Notes: generated from the letters alone by a model not told the origin. A stretch of 64,000 nt of DNA from Impatiens glandulifera (GCF_907164915.1 NC_061870.1:24465348-24529347); one strand, 5' to 3'. Counted from the first letter of the stretch, positions 32,899-46,035 are shown. Numbers and translations: made by a program.

Positions 32899-34668
32899 TT
32901 CCTTGTTACTGATTCCACATTAATTATAGAGTTGTTTTACCTTTTAAACAAAAATGAACTTATTTAGAATCTAAAAAAAAAACTAAGAACAACATGAGCC
33001 TTTAATAGCCAATGATGTCTAAACTCCCCAAATATGTCCAATGTGGTAGACATCGACCTCTTAAAGTTTTGATCGATTATTGTTCCATAAACCCTTCAAT
33101 TCCTCTTATTTTGACGATCTATCAACATAGAAGGCATATAAAAGATTCATATTAAGGTTGAAACCGCGTATAACCTTCCTCGCATTGTTTAGAGGTGCAT
33201 TGTCGTAAGGTTACAAGTATTTGAAGTCTTTTTTTAAACATGACTAAAATTCAAGGAGTGATGCTTGAGTTTCTCGATAGTTGTTGAGATGTTTGGATCA
33301 ATACGACATATATGACAGGTCTGAATCGTTGGGTTACTATTCCTTGTTACTGATTCCACATTAATTATAGAGTTGTTTTACCTTTTAAACAAAAATGAAC
33401 TTATTTAGAATCTAAAAAAAAAACTAAGAACAACATGAGCCTTTAATAGCCAATGATGTCTAAACTCCCCAAATATGTCCAATGTGGTAGACATCGACCT
33501 CTTAAAGTTTTGATCGATTATTGTTCCATAAACCCTTCAATTCCTCTTATTTTGACGATCTATCAACATAGAAGACATATAAAAGATTCATATTAAGGTT
33601 GAAACCGCGTATAACCTTCCTCGCATTGTTTAGAGGTGCATTGTCGTAAGGTTACAAGTATTTGAAGTCTTTTTTTAAACATGACTAAAATTCAAGGAGT
33701 GATGCTTGAGTTTCTCGATAGTTGTTGAGATGTTTGGATCAATACGACATATATGACAGGTCTGAATCGTTGGGTTACTATTCCTTGTTACTGATTCCAC
33801 ATTAATTATAGAGTTGTTTTACCTTTTAAACAAAAATGAACTTATTTAGAATCTAAAAAAAAAAACTAAGAACAACATGAGCCTTTAATAGCCAATGATG
33901 TCTAAACTCCCCAAATATGTCCAATGTGGTAGACATCGACCTCTTAAAGTTTTGATCGATTATTGTTCCATAAACCCTTCAATTCCTCTTATTTTGACGA
34001 TCTATCAACATAGAAGACATATAAAAGATTCATATTAAGGTTGAAACCGCGTATAACCTTCCTCGCATTGTTTAGAGGTGCATTGTCGTAAGGTTACAAG
34101 TATTTGAAGTCTTTTTTTAAACATGACTAAAATTCAAGGAGTGATGCTTGAGTTTCTCGATAGTTGTTGAGATGTTTGGATCAATACGACATATATGACA
34201 GGTCTGAATCGTTGGGTTACTATTCCTTGTTACTGATTCCACATTAATTATAGAGTTGTTTTACCTTTTAAACAAAAATGAACTTATTTAGAATCTAAAA
34301 AAAAAACTAAGAACAACATGAGCCTTTAATAGCCAATGATGTCTAAACTCCCCAAATATGTCCAATGTGGTAGACATCGACCTCTTAAAGTTTTGATCGA
34401 TTATTGTTCCATAAACCCTTCAATTCCTCTTATTTTGACGATCTATCAACATAGAAGACATATAAAAGATTCATATTAAGGTTGAAACCGCGTATAACCT
34501 TCCTCGCATTGTTTAGAGGTGCATTGTCGTAAGGTTACAAGTATTTGAAGTCTTTTTTTAAACATGACTAAAATTCAAGGAGTGATGCTTGAGTTTCTCG
34601 ATAGTTGTTGAGATGTTTGGATCAATACGACATATATGACAGGTCTGAATCGTTGGGTTACTATTCCT
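32899..34668. repeat. Four-copy 441-bp tandem array
   Basis: Units start TTCCTTGTTACTGATTCC at 32899, 33340, 33781 and 34223, with a few further bases of a fifth at 34664. Copies differ by only a handful of changes: GAAGGCATAT in the first against GAAGACATAT in the rest, and a longer A-run in the third. Each unit includes CCAATGTGGTAGACATCGAC, GTTGAAACCGCGTATAACC and TGAATCGTTGGGTTACTA. No unit has a long open frame. The near-identity indicates very recent amplification by unequal exchange or replication slippage, or strong homogenisation. It is a local array, not a proven satellite family. Confidence 0.95.
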
Positions 34669-36190
34669 ATTATATTTTGATAACTATTTTGCTATATAAG
34701 AATTGACGTATCTCCATATTTTTAAGACACGCTTTTTTTATGTCCATGTACTATCTTTGTTTTCTTTGTTTTATTTTTTATTTTTTTAATCTCATACTTT
34801 ATTTCGTTGCGTTAATTTTTTTATATATATATTGAAAGAACTCTTCAAAAAAATTGAAAGGTTGTTAAGTTTTTGTTATCTATCGAGAAATATTTAATTA
34901 TATAATATACTGAATATTAGAAAATTAGTACGATTAACACAATTATACTTTTTTTTTATTAAGAATTAAAATTCCAAACCAAAACTATACTAATAAAGAA
35001 GTACTATTAAATCACCTACACTTCTAAGACATTTTATTTTTTATTTGCAAAAGATAAATGATATAAAATGGTCCTCAAATTGGAATAAACTTGCTTAAAG
35101 TTTTGGCTTTTTGCATCCAAAATTGAATCTTTATATAAACAATCCAACTCGGTAAGGTACTGATGGAAGCAAGTCCCAATGCCATTTTGAATTAAACAAT
35201 TGTCACACATTATTTGAAAAGTATTTAATTAATAACAACCTACCGGCTTAATTTTAGATCTTAAAATTGGTTGATTTAAAACTTTATTATATTAATTTAG
35301 TGAATATAATAATAAAGTTAGGTGATAAGATGGATGCCATTATTATCAAAGTACGAGAAGTCCATGCATGATCATTAAAAGTTGTTTTTGCCCTCAACTT
35401 TCTTATTTTCTTTACGGTCCATATTAATATATTGAATAATTATAGTGTATTTAATTGAATTATAATTTAAAAAATACAAAGTGTTCACACCAAAAATATG
35501 AAATAAAACAGCAATAAAAACACAACTTATAAACTCAAACTCATTTTGGAACTTTTAGAGTTTTTACTATATTTTTTCATGTTTTTAATTTTTACTTAAT
35601 GGTAGACAAGTTCTTATTTATCATTTTATTGTAAATAAAAATAATTATCCCTAACTTTAAAAAATATAAAAAAAAATTAATTCATCGATAAACCTGATAT
35701 CTTAAAATGAAAATAATAAAATATTAGAACAAGCTGATTACAACATATTTCATCTTCATACATGTCAAATTAAATTACTTATATTGAATTATACCTTTAG
35801 TACATCTAATTTAATTAAAATTTAACTCTTTATCATCCATCAATGAGTTAGATAGTTGTGTATCAAGTCATTATCACCAATCTTAATATTCACTCACAAT
35901 ATTTCCAAAATTTTGTGTACATATTATAAACTTAATTTTGTGATACTTGTTGAAATCTAATCTGTACATATAATAATAGAAAATAATCACTAATCTAATA
36001 ACAATTTCTCACATAAAAGTAGACATTGATTTTGGAGTCAAAATAAATTATGATGCAATGTGGTTTTATTAAAAGGTATAACTTTTCGTTACACTTTAGT
36101 CGAGATGATCTCAATTTTGTGGATAATGTTGAAGAATTAAACTCCCAATCAAACAATACAAACCAATGTTATGGGAACAATAAAAAAACA
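34669..36190. other. AT-rich intergenic DNA
   Basis: No recognisable gene. Poly-A and poly-T tracts are frequent. Confidence 0.55.
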
Positions 36191-36199
36191 CTCGTAACT

Positions 36200-36712
36200 A
36201 GATCGGCCAAAAAACAACAATTTAAAAAAAAAAAATTGACCGCTAGAAAAAAAATTCCAACAAAACCAAAGAGTAAAATAAAATTAACTATCGTCCAAAG
36301 AGCTTCCATACTCCCTAACATATTCAAGACACAAATTTATTGATCATAAGCGCCATGCTTAACCTAAAAGAGTTTGTTCGTCTTATGTCCAACTCCAATA
36401 GTTAAGAATGTACATAATTCTTATTTAACCAAATGTTCAAACATTTGATTGAGCGGCGTTAGCCAAAAAAACAACAATTAAAAAAAAACGATCACAATGA
36501 AATTTTTTCCCAACAAAGCCAAAGAATAAAATAAGATCAACTATCATCCAAAGAGCTTATACACTCCCTAACATATTCAAGACATTAAATTTATCGACCA
36601 TAATCATCTTGCCTAACCTAAAAGAGTTTGTCCGTCTTATGTCCAACTCTAATAGTTGAGAATGTACATAATTCTTATTTAACCAAATGTTCAAACATTG
36701 ATTGATTGAACA
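36200..36712. repeat. Diverged direct repeat, two copies of ~253 bp
   Basis: Blocks at about 36205-36455 and 36458-36710 share CTCCCTAACATATTCAAGAC (36311 and 36564), AACCTAAAAGAGTTTGT and GAATGTACATAATTCTTATT in the same order and spacing. Divergence is about 10% by eye. A 97-codon plus-strand frame enters the first copy (36050-36343, Lys-rich). It is not preserved in the second and I do not consider it a gene. Confidence 0.8.
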
Positions 36713-37476
36713 ATACTAACATCATTCTTTGTATTTTCAAAGGGAAATGAACCACAAATTAATAATTTCTCACTCATATAAAAATATGTATAATATGCAA
36801 CTTATTCTTTTTAAATTTATTAATTATTTTATTCATTTTTTTTTATCAATCACATCACTTAATTTATTAACTAAAAATTTTAACTTTATCATTATATATT
36901 AATATATTTTAATTCTTTTACCAAAAATTATCAACCTCCTCAATATTTTTTTTAAATAAATCAAAAAAACTCTTAGTCAATTATTAACTATTTATAATAT
37001 TTTGGGAACTAATTTGAAAGGAATAAAACATTGACTAAAATAATCCACACTACATCATCAATAATGAAATATTTGAAAAATATAGTAAATTTGAACAAGA
37101 ACATATGCTACATCATTTCTTCTCTTAATACCTCCACAATTTCCCTCCCCATAAAGTATTTACAGATATATATAGAGTGAATTTTGTTGAAGAACCAAAA
37201 CCAAAATAACTTAAATTATTACCATTTTTTTCTCTCTTTTATCTTATTAAAGCCTAACAATATAACTTTTTTCTCTTAAGGTAATTTGAAATTTTTTATC
37301 TCTAAGATTATTTTATTATTACCATAATTATCAAGTATTCTAATCTACTTTCTCTTAAATGACTAAAGAAATATTTGATCATTTAAATTAAATTTACAGA
37401 AAAATAATTTATTTTGAAAAAAAGAAACTCATTACCGTCCTGTTCAATTTGATTCAATTTATTTGATGGGACTAAA

Positions 37477-37511
<35 letters not shown>

Positions 37512-38287
37512 TTTATCTCTCTCCATGCACAAGAGGAACCACGTAAGAAGGCTTTGGCCAGTTTGGGTGGAGTCTCGCTGGCTGTCAGTTAAAAGAGAAG
37601 CCCACACCCATCTTTATTGGGACTGATGAACAGTATAAAGAATCATCTTTTTTTATTTTTAAAAAAAAAAGCTCTTCACTTTTTACACATGAAGCAATCT
37701 CGACTGTATATCATTTACTTTTGCAGCAAGCACCAGATCGATCGCTACCCTAATCCAATCCCATATATATGATTGCATCTGTAATTTCTCATTTTTGGGG
37801 ATAATCAAAAAGTGAAAATTTTTCTTGTATTGGGGAAAAGTTGCTACTGATTCTAAACCACTCAACATTCTGATCGATTCTAGCAAATTTGAATGGTTTT
37901 TCGATTGTTGAACAAGGTTAGAGTTTGCTTCTTTTTCATTTTGTGTTCATTCATAAGTCATATCCATGTGGGGTTTGAAATCTGAGTTCATTTTGTGGTC
38001 CTAATCAGACTCATGATCCGCCTCTGTTTTGAGGGGTCACATAGTGGGTAGATCTTGTTATCTTCATTCTCGGCATTTTTGTGTTTTGGTCTTCTTTCTG
38101 AATAATTTCGTTTTAGATTCTTTCCCACCCCAATATCTTCCAAAAGCAGTTGATGGGTCTTGTCTACAAATTTAGATTTATCATCTTCATGCTTTCTCTC
38201 TTTTCCAGGTTCATATCTAATTTACCAGTCTTTTGGGATTTCAGATCTAGTAATAAAATTTGAGATTTTCTGAAAACCAGAAGCAAA
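36713..38287. other. Intergenic DNA and NPH3 5' region
   Basis: AT-rich up to about 37550, with an (AAT)n microsatellite at about 37480-37509. From about 37680 the sequence is less AT-biased and probably belongs to the NPH3 5' UTR. A GT donor at about 37917 (AACAAG|GTTAGAG) and AG acceptors before 38288 would allow a 5' UTR intron. This part is inference. Confidence 0.4.
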
Positions 38288-40224
38288 ATGAAGTTTATGA
38301 AACTGGGATCAAAACCTGATTCATTCCAGAATGAAGGAGACAACACAAGGTCAGTGATTGAGTGAACTGAATTTGTTCTTCTTGGTGTGGTGGGTCTAAT
38401 GGGTTCTTTCGTTTTTACAGGTATGTAGCTACTGAATTGGCATCTGACATTGTTGTAATTGTTGGCGATGTCAAATTTTACCTTCACAAGGTATTATATT
38501 CATAACCCACATGACTTATTCTTCTTCTTCATACATGAATCAATCGAATTTAGTTTCTGATTTTGGACATTATATACACAGTTTCCACTCTTGTCAAAGA
38601 GCGCCAAGTTGCAGAAACTAGTATCGAAAACGACCGACGATAACCATAATGAAATCTCCATTCACGATATTCCCGGAGGACCAACAGCTTTCGAGATTTG
38701 CGCTAAGTTCTGTTACGGTATGACCGTAACACTAAACGCGTACAACGTGATCGCAGCCCGTTGCGCCTCCGAGTATCTCGAGATGTACGAAACCATCGAC
38801 AAAGGAAACCTCGTTTACAAAATCGATGTTTTCCTCACCACGAGTGTCTTCAAGAGTTGGAAGGACTCAATCATTGTTCTTCAAACGACAAAGTCTCTCC
38901 TTCCATGGTCTGAAGAGCTGAAACTTGTCACTCACTGCGTAGAATCAATCGCTTCGAAAGCCACAATCGATTGTTTGAAAGTCGAGTGGTCGTATACGTA
39001 TAACCGAAAAAAACTTACGTCTGAAAATTGGAACGGTGTTAGGAAGAATCCAATTGTTCCTAAAGATTGGTGGGTGGAGGATCTTTGCGAGCTTCCTGTC
39101 GATTTGTTTAAAAGAGTCATAACTTCAGTTAGAGCGAAGGGGAAGTTGTCTTCAGACGTTATCGGAGAGGCTCTGGTTGCGTTTGCGGTGAGAAGGGTAC
39201 CAAGTTTTGGTAAAGGAGACGTGGGAAAGAATAAGTACGTTGTTGAAACGCTGGTTTCGTTATTGCCTAATGAAAATGGTAGCGTTCCTTGCGGTTTTCT
39301 ACTTAGATTATTGCAATCGGCGATTCCTTTAGAATGCGGAGAGAATGTGATAAAGGAGCTGACGGGGAGAATTAGTCGACAGCTAGAGGAGGCGACGGTT
39401 TCTGAATTGTTAATCCCTGCGCCGGCTGGCGAGGTAACGATTCACCATGTTGGTGTAGTGCAGAGCCTTCTTGAAGAGTTTGTTAAGAAAGATAACAGCG
39501 ATGAACTCGATTACTCTGTTTCGGAATCTTCCAAATCGAAAGTGGCTAAGGTTATTGACGGTTATCTTGCTGAAATCAGTCGGGATACAAATCTAACTCT
39601 CGATAGATTTATGGACATTGCACAATTGGTTTCCGGGTTTCCAAGAGAATCTCACGATGCGTTGTATCGTGCCATCGACATGTTTCTTAAGGTAAATTTA
39701 ACTACCTAGTAATTTTAATTTAATAACTCCCATTTTTTACTTGAATGATTTAAACCCGAGTGCAGGAACATCCAACAATCAACAAGAGTGATAGAAGGCG
39801 AATTTGTCGGGTGATGGATTGCAAGAAGCTCTCTGCAGAGGCATGTGTTCATGCAGTGCAAAACGAACGTCTACCAATGAGGGTGGTGGTTCAAGTTCTG
39901 TTTTTTGAACAGATCAAATCGACATCATCTTCATCATTATCTGGCGGTTGTATCACACCTGATTTACCATCCAAGTCCTATGGTAGCTCGAGATCTGCAA
40001 CGACTAACACTGACGAGGACTGGGATGCTATCCACAATGCAGAGGCTTTGAAGGTTGAGCGAAATGAGACAGCTAAAATGACAGCAAACAAAATGTCTAA
40101 GAAGATTTTATCTAAGTTTTGGTCTGGAAAAGATAGAGACAGTGAGAATAGCAGCTCGGAGACATCAGAGAGCCCGTGTTCTAGCAACACCGAAGCGGAG
40201 GAGACAAAGTCCACGACAAGATGA
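38288..40224 (+). CDS. NPH3/RPT2-like BTB-domain protein
   Basis: Four exons join in frame to 566 residues: 38288-38349, 38421-38490, 38582-39691 and 39766-40224, with GT...AG introns and matching phases. It starts [13 protein letters not shown], typical of one branch of the family. The BTB/POZ domain spans about 22-125 ([41 protein letters not shown]). The NPH3 domain begins at WWVEDLC (207) and runs to about 475, including [12 protein letters not shown] and the [11 protein letters not shown] block. The Ser/Thr-rich tail follows KILSKFW. Family members are thought to be adaptors of CUL3 E3 ligases, and some act with phototropins or in auxin transport at the plasma membrane. The specific partner is unknown. 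No damage is seen. Confidence 0.93.
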
Positions 40225-41002
40225 CTGTAATGAGGGATCTTGTTGGTTTTTTTCCAATTTGGGATTTGTAGAAGAAGATTGGGAAATCATGTGTTTTTGG
40301 TTTATTGTTTTAACATCTTTGCTTTGTTTTATTCTATTCCCCCTTTTGTATTAATAAGTGGTCTAGTATCTTTCCACTGATGTTTGGGTAGAAATATTTT
40401 TACTAACTTTCCTTTTATCTTCCCTCACATGGTCAAACATCTAAACCTAAGTACTTATAAAATAAAAAAAAAAACAAAAAAAAAACAGATATAATCTCTA
40501 TCCCAAACAATCAAACCCAATGCTAAACTGAAAGAAAAGAAAATTAATAATAAATATTAAACCCCAAAGAAGTATGGCTAACTATTAATGCTCATCGTGC
40601 ATGCAATCCACAATTATTCTCTATCTAGGACATTTTGTCATTATAAAATTTTGATTTATGATATTTTATTCTAATCCATTTAATTTTTTAATCCAATCTA
40701 ATTTTTTGATTTTGATATAACTTAATATTCAATGTGAAGACGCCTCTCCTGCTGCTTAGATAATGGCAAATTGGCAACATCCAAGCATTACTTATATTAT
40801 AATATTATTTGAATTGAATGTTTTAAATTTTTTACTAGGGTTTAAACAATTAATTAATAAAAAATTGTACTCTTCTTTAATTTAAAAATAATTTATTAAA
40901 AAAATTATAAAGAAGAAGAAATGATCAAATATTGAAATCACATTGCACAACTGTTGCTTACTTGCCTCCCGGAGATCTCTTCTCCCACCTACCAATCCTT
41001 CC
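40225..41002. other. 3' UTR of the NPH3 gene and short intergenic region
   Basis: The sequence just after the stop is probably UTR; TTAATAAG near 40352 could act as a polyadenylation signal. The rest is AT-rich with no gene. Confidence 0.5.
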
Positions 41003-41010
41003 TATATAAA
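41003..41010 (+). promoter_or_regulatory. TATA box of peroxidase A
   Basis: TATATAAA, 73 bases before the ATG at 41083, an ordinary distance. The following ~70 bases (CAT/ATC-rich leader) are shared with peroxidase B. Confidence 0.7.
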
Positions 41011-41082
41011 TTCTCTCCATCAGCTTCACAACATCAAACCATCATCAACATTAATATCTGTTTTCTCTCATTCTAGAATAGA

Positions 41083-42233
41083 ATGGGTCGATTCTATAAT
41101 AATATTCCTTTGACATTGTTGTCACTGTCTTGTCTCTGTCTTTTGGCTTCGGCCCAACTGAAACAGAACTACTACGCCGGCACGTGCCCTAACGTCGAAT
41201 CCATCGTCAGGAAGGCCGTCCAGCTGAAGTTTCAGCAAACCTTTGTTACAGCTCCGGCCACTCTCAGGCTGTTCTTCCACGACTGTTTTGTTCAGGGCTG
41301 CGATGCTTCCGTTATGATTCAATCGACCGCAGGCAACAAGGCGGAGAAGGATAACCCAGATAACATTTCTTTAGCCGGAGATGGGTTCGACACCGTTGTC
41401 AAGGCCAAGGCTGCAGTTGACGCCGTCTCCGGTTGCCGGAATAAAGTATCCTGCGCCGACATTCTAACCATGGCTACCAGGGATGTCATCGCTTTGGTAA
41501 TTATTAATCACTTCTCTTTGTTCTTGCCTGTTCCTCCTAATGAATTAATGAATGAATGAATGCAGACAGGAGGGCCATCGTACAAGGTGGAGCTGGGGAG
41601 ATTGGACGGCCTGAAATCGACGGCGGCAAGCGTCACCGGAAAACTTCCTCATCCGGACTTCAACCTCAACCAACTCAACTCCCTTTTCGCTGCCAACGGC
41701 CTTAATCAAAACGACATGATAGCTCTCTCAGGTAAGTTTAAACTAATCTATTCATTATATATAATCTTTTATTTCATTTCATTTCATTTCATTTGATTAT
41801 TATAAATTATTATTGTATATATATAGCTGCCCACACAATTGGGTTCTCCCACTGCAGCAAATTCTCAAACAGGATCTACAACTTCACAAAGTCGAACCCG
41901 ATTGACCCGACCCTGAACAAGCAATACGCATCCCAGTTGATTCAAATGTGTCCGAAGAAAGTGGACCCAACAGTAGCAATAAACATGGATCCAACCTCGC
42001 CCCGAAAATTCGACAATGCATACTACAAGAACCTTCAGGGAGGAAAGGGATTATTCACATCCGACCAAGTGCTATTCACCGACTCCAGGTCTAAGTCGGT
42101 GGTCAACGATTGGGCAACCAACTCCCAGTCATTCAACTCTGCTTTTATAACCGCTATGACCAAACTCGGTCGCGTCGGAGTCAAGACTGGAGTAAACGGT
42201 AATATTCGTAAGCTATGCGACGCATTCAACTGA
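41083..42233 (+). CDS. Class III secretory peroxidase A
   Basis: Three exons (41083-41496, 41566-41731, 41827-42233) give 328 residues. Residues 1-24 form a signal peptide, so the mature protein would start [12 protein letters not shown] and enter the secretory pathway to the apoplast. Distal haem-pocket residues Arg62, Phe65 and His66 lie in [15 protein letters not shown]; the proximal His is 196 in [23 protein letters not shown] and the expected cysteines are present. These enzymes reduce H2O2 while oxidising phenolics, or generate radicals, in wall cross-linking and defence. It resembles the PRX50/51/73-type group. Its C-terminus ([16 protein letters not shown]) is shorter by three residues than in copy B. 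Intact, probably functional. Confidence 0.95.
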
Positions 42234-43940
42234 TCCAAATTTAATATTGGTCTTATTACTCTTACCTCTATCGACAAAAAAAAAAAAGATCGATCGAGCC
42301 ATGAGGGAAAAAAACAAGTAAAATCATGACAAAATCATGACAGGAGATTTGAGAATTCTTTTCCTTTAAATTTCTTTTTAACGAATTTATTTAAACTTTA
42401 ATTCATGTATCTCCAAAGTCCAATGAATGGATATGGATGAGATGTGATTATCACATGTTTTTTTTTCTTCTGATATTATTTGTAACCAATAACACTATTA
42501 TATTTTTTATTTATCGATTTTTGTTGTTTTGACAATTGAGATCTTTTGAGTGAATCGCATATTCTTATTGTAGTTAATTATGGGTTAATTTCACATTTTG
42601 TTTGCGGTAATTTTTGTTAGTTAATGAATTACCAACCAAAGTTCATCCTTTAAAGGAAGAGCAAGAAAGGACATAAATATAATCCAAACGAACCCGGTCT
42701 AATGAGGGGAAACCATACATGCAACAACTCAACATCCACAGAACAAGAAAAAGTTAACAAGGTCACGTGTGTGGACCAATTCTAATGGAGTACTATGTTG
42801 TTATTACGCAGAACCGGCCCCTAGGGTTAGGCGAATTAGGCGTACTTCCATGGACCATCCTACGAACTACCCAACCGCTTTTAAGAAAATGGTTAAAAAA
42901 AATACATACAAGTTTGATGCTGGAGTAGAGTGATCTTGACATTCTAAATATTTTTTTTTTATATATTTAAAAGTTTTAAGATGTATTTCAATAGTATGCT
43001 CTTATTTAGAATATAATAAAAGAGAGATAAATTGCAACGATTTAATTTAAAATTATTTGGTTTTAAAATGGTCGATTTTTTGATTTTTTTGAGTTGTGCG
43101 ACACTTGAATTTTAATAAAAGAATCACGGTTTTTTTTGTGTATAAATGTATATCTAGATTTTTTTTAGTTCGTTGTTTTATGAAACTTGAGAAAAAAAAA
43201 TTTCGCACTAAGTTGAGATGTGCTCAAATATGGGTCTTTAACTTTACAAAATTTTTACTTATTTAAAAACTGAATTCAATTATTTTTTTTTAAATTCTAA
43301 ACATTTATTTAAGTTTGACAAAATATTGCGATATTGTCAATACATGCAATTCATGTCGAGAATGGTAAGAAAGTGTACTTGAAAAATACTACTTAAAAAA
43401 ATAAATTTAAAAATAAATCAAAACGAGTCTTTTTAAAAAAATTTTGTTCTAAAAATATTTTAAAATCATTTTTATATTTTTTTGGGATTTTTAAAAAATA
43501 GTTTGAATACTTTGAAATATTAAAAACATGAAAATAATAAAATGTTACAGCAAACAAGCTCTAGGGGTCATTTGGACCGGACACGGGTGAACTGTCAGTT
43601 TTAAAGCGTGGTTTGGACCCGGGTCAATGTGGTCTGGGCCAAGGTCAACCCGGAGCGAGGAGACCAGGCGTGGCACATGCTACACTCGGGCGCGAGGCAG
43701 AGTTTTGGCCGAGATCTCTTTTGTCTTCGGCCTTCAGACTTGCATATTGTTTTTTGATTTTTTGTTTGATGCTTCTAATCCTGAAACTAATCACAAACCG
43801 ATTCGATGATAATCTCGTCCTTAATTGCCGAAGATAATGGAGGTTTGGGAAGCCTCGTTTTTTCGTACATAATATGTTTACAATAATCCAAGGCCATCAT
43901 TCAACTTGCACGGAAAATTTAATTTTTCGTTTAAGAGTTT
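42234..43940. other. Intergenic DNA with a GC-rich patch
   Basis: Mostly AT-rich. A hAT-like terminal motif (CAGAACCGGCCCCTAGGG) is near 42811. From about 43560 to 43860 the sequence is much richer in G+C (GACCCGGGTCAATG, CGGGCGCGAGGCAG). A short plus-strand frame there is not recognisable. The patch may be the remains of an LTR or another element. Confidence 0.4.
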
Positions 43941-43949
43941 TAATTCAAA
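43941..43949. repeat. 9-bp target duplication, left copy
   Basis: TAATTCAAA, repeated perfectly at 45019-45027 on the other side of the long-TIR element. Confidence 0.9.
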
Positions 43950-45018
43950 GGAAAAAAGCTCACTTAGACGTATGTACTTGTACAACTAGCTCACTTAGAC
44001 GTATGTACTAATAAAATGTTGTTTAAACATATGGACTATCAAAAATTGGCTCATTTAGCCTCTTTTAATAACCATGGTTAACTTTTATTTTTAAATTTAT
44101 ATATTTATTAATTAAATATTAATATATTTTCTCTCTCCTTCTTTTTCATTAATTAAACTAGGTAAATTATTTTATTCTTAAATTTTTTATTATTTTAATA
44201 TTAATTTTTCTTTTATATTTCATCTTCTTTTTTTTATTAGTTTTTATTTTTCATATTTCTTAAATTCTCAATTTTTTTAAAAAAATTAACAATTTATTTA
44301 TAAATTTTATGTTTTATTGTAATATTTTTTTGAAGGTTTTTTTTTATTTAATTTAATATAATAAAAATGAAAAAGAGTTTTTTCTTATTTAGTTTAATAT
44401 AAATAAAAATGAAATTAATAATTTTTTATTTAATTTTTATTCACGACATATATTAGTAGTAAATGAATTGTTTTGTCTAATATTTGATTATTACTCTTTT
44501 GGTGTTTGATGAATGGGTTTTTATTATTATCCAATTTTTAATTATTAATTTATTTATTTTTGTGTTGGAGGATTTTTATTGTTGAAAGAATTTTCATTGT
44601 TATATTCAATTATTGGGATCATACAATTTTAAAATAATTAATAATTAATGTGAATATAAAAAAAAAGAATTATAGAGTTAAAATAATTAATGATGAATGC
44701 TCATATATATAAAATTTAATTAAAATAATCAATCATAAATATTCATATAGAAATAATAAAAAATTATAAAAAAGATAAAAATAGAGGATTCATTTATTAA
44801 TAATAAATGAAATAATAAATGAAAAGGAGAGAGAGAGAAAATATATTAATATTTAATTAATAAATATCTAAATTTAAAAATAAAAATTAACCATGGTTAT
44901 TAAAAGAGGCTAAATGAGCCAATTTTTGATAGTATGTACGTTTAAATGATCTTTTATTAGTACATACGTTTAAGTGAGTTAGTTGTACGAGTACATACGT
45001 CTAAGTGAGCTTTTTTCC
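43950..45018. mobile_element. Non-autonomous Mutator-like element with ~200-bp TIRs
   Basis: The ends are GGAAAAAAGCTCACTTAGAC and its exact reverse complement. Inverted similarity continues for about 200 bp (43950-44150 against 44821-45018) with some ten percent mismatch. Each TIR holds two direct copies of GCTCACTTAGACGTATGTAC, the second mutated on the right side. The 9-bp target duplication TAATTCAAA is perfect. Long TIRs and a 9-bp duplication define the Mutator superfamily. The ~670-bp interior is A/T-rich with no frame, so movement would need a transposase from elsewhere. The perfect duplication suggests a recent insertion. Confidence 0.9.
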
Positions 45019-45027
45019 TAATTCAAA

Positions 45028-46027
45028 TTCCAAACCTATAGAAAGTTTGCTTGGACTTAATAGAATCGAACCCAACCCATTAAAATTAACTGATCACTCG
45101 TGATTAGTTTAAAATACTCTCAACATCATTTTACAAATCATTTTACAAATGACTTTAGGTATTTTCGATTTAAGATTTAAGTTAATTGATTCAAATTAAT
45201 TTTGATAGAAAGTTTACAAACAATCTTAGTATCAAATTCAAATCAAGAAATAGAACACATTAACTTTAATGTGTAAAATTCAAAATTTTGTTAATAACAT
45301 GAATTATAAAATGAATGGTAGCTTCCATTGAATTAAAAATCACTCATAATCACTTATTAAAACTTTTGGCTCACCCAGAATTGAGCTTAGAAGCTCCTTA
45401 CAAAATTTTCTTAAACACCGAAAAGTTCTAAGAAAATTTTAATTGTATTTTTGTAGGAAAAGACTTGAGGTTGAGTTTGTTATATTCGTTTTCATCGGGT
45501 CCTATTCATAGCTCCCCTAAGCAGGGCCGACTCTGGGATAAGCCCGGCAAGCCCCCGAGCTAAGGCAACCCATTCCCCAAAGCAGCCCATTAAATAAAAT
45601 AAAGAAGAGATTTTTAATATTTTATAATCATAAAATGATTTAGTCTTTTTTTTATATTTTTTTTAGCTGTCAAAATTCACGTTGCCTGGCTCTACGTCTA
45701 AGCTAAGAAAGTGACTAGATCAGTCTAAGTTAGGACAAAGTCATTATTGACCTTCACTTGCTCAAACCAAATTTTATCTACATAGATAGTAAAATGACCC
45801 AACTTGTATGGGAAATAATCACACAACTATTATGATTATTCATTTTCTCGAGTTTTCCATTTTAGTTGAGAAATGATGAAGTTTGAGTTTTATCATTTCT
45901 TCAATGTTTTTTTATTGATCATTCGTTTGTCGTGAGAAAGAAGACAAAGGCAACCCCAACCCATCGCGATGGATCTGGCATGGACTCTCCTTGGTGTTTC
46001 GTCCGCATTCCTTGGCGTCCCATACCC
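45028..46027. other. Intergenic DNA with a possible short hAT relic
   Basis: CAGGGCCGACTCTGGG at about 45524 resembles the terminus of plant hAT elements. A partly matching inverted end (GCCTGGCTCT, about 45684) suggests a ~170-bp remnant. An ATG-started frame begins at 45969 and is split by the hAT MITE described next. Confidence 0.35.
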
Positions 46028-46035
46028 TTTCTGCT

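Noticed and set aside
32899..34668. 441-bp array as rDNA spacer or 5S cluster
   Set aside because: No 5S, 18S or other rRNA sequence is present in the unit.
36050..36343. 97-codon Lys-rich frame
   Set aside because: Half of it lies in a direct repeat whose second copy does not keep the frame; no recognised domain.
40142..40354. Open frame overlapping the end of the NPH3 gene
   Set aside because: Out-of-frame shadow of the last exon and UTR; Arg-rich then hydrophobic without homology.
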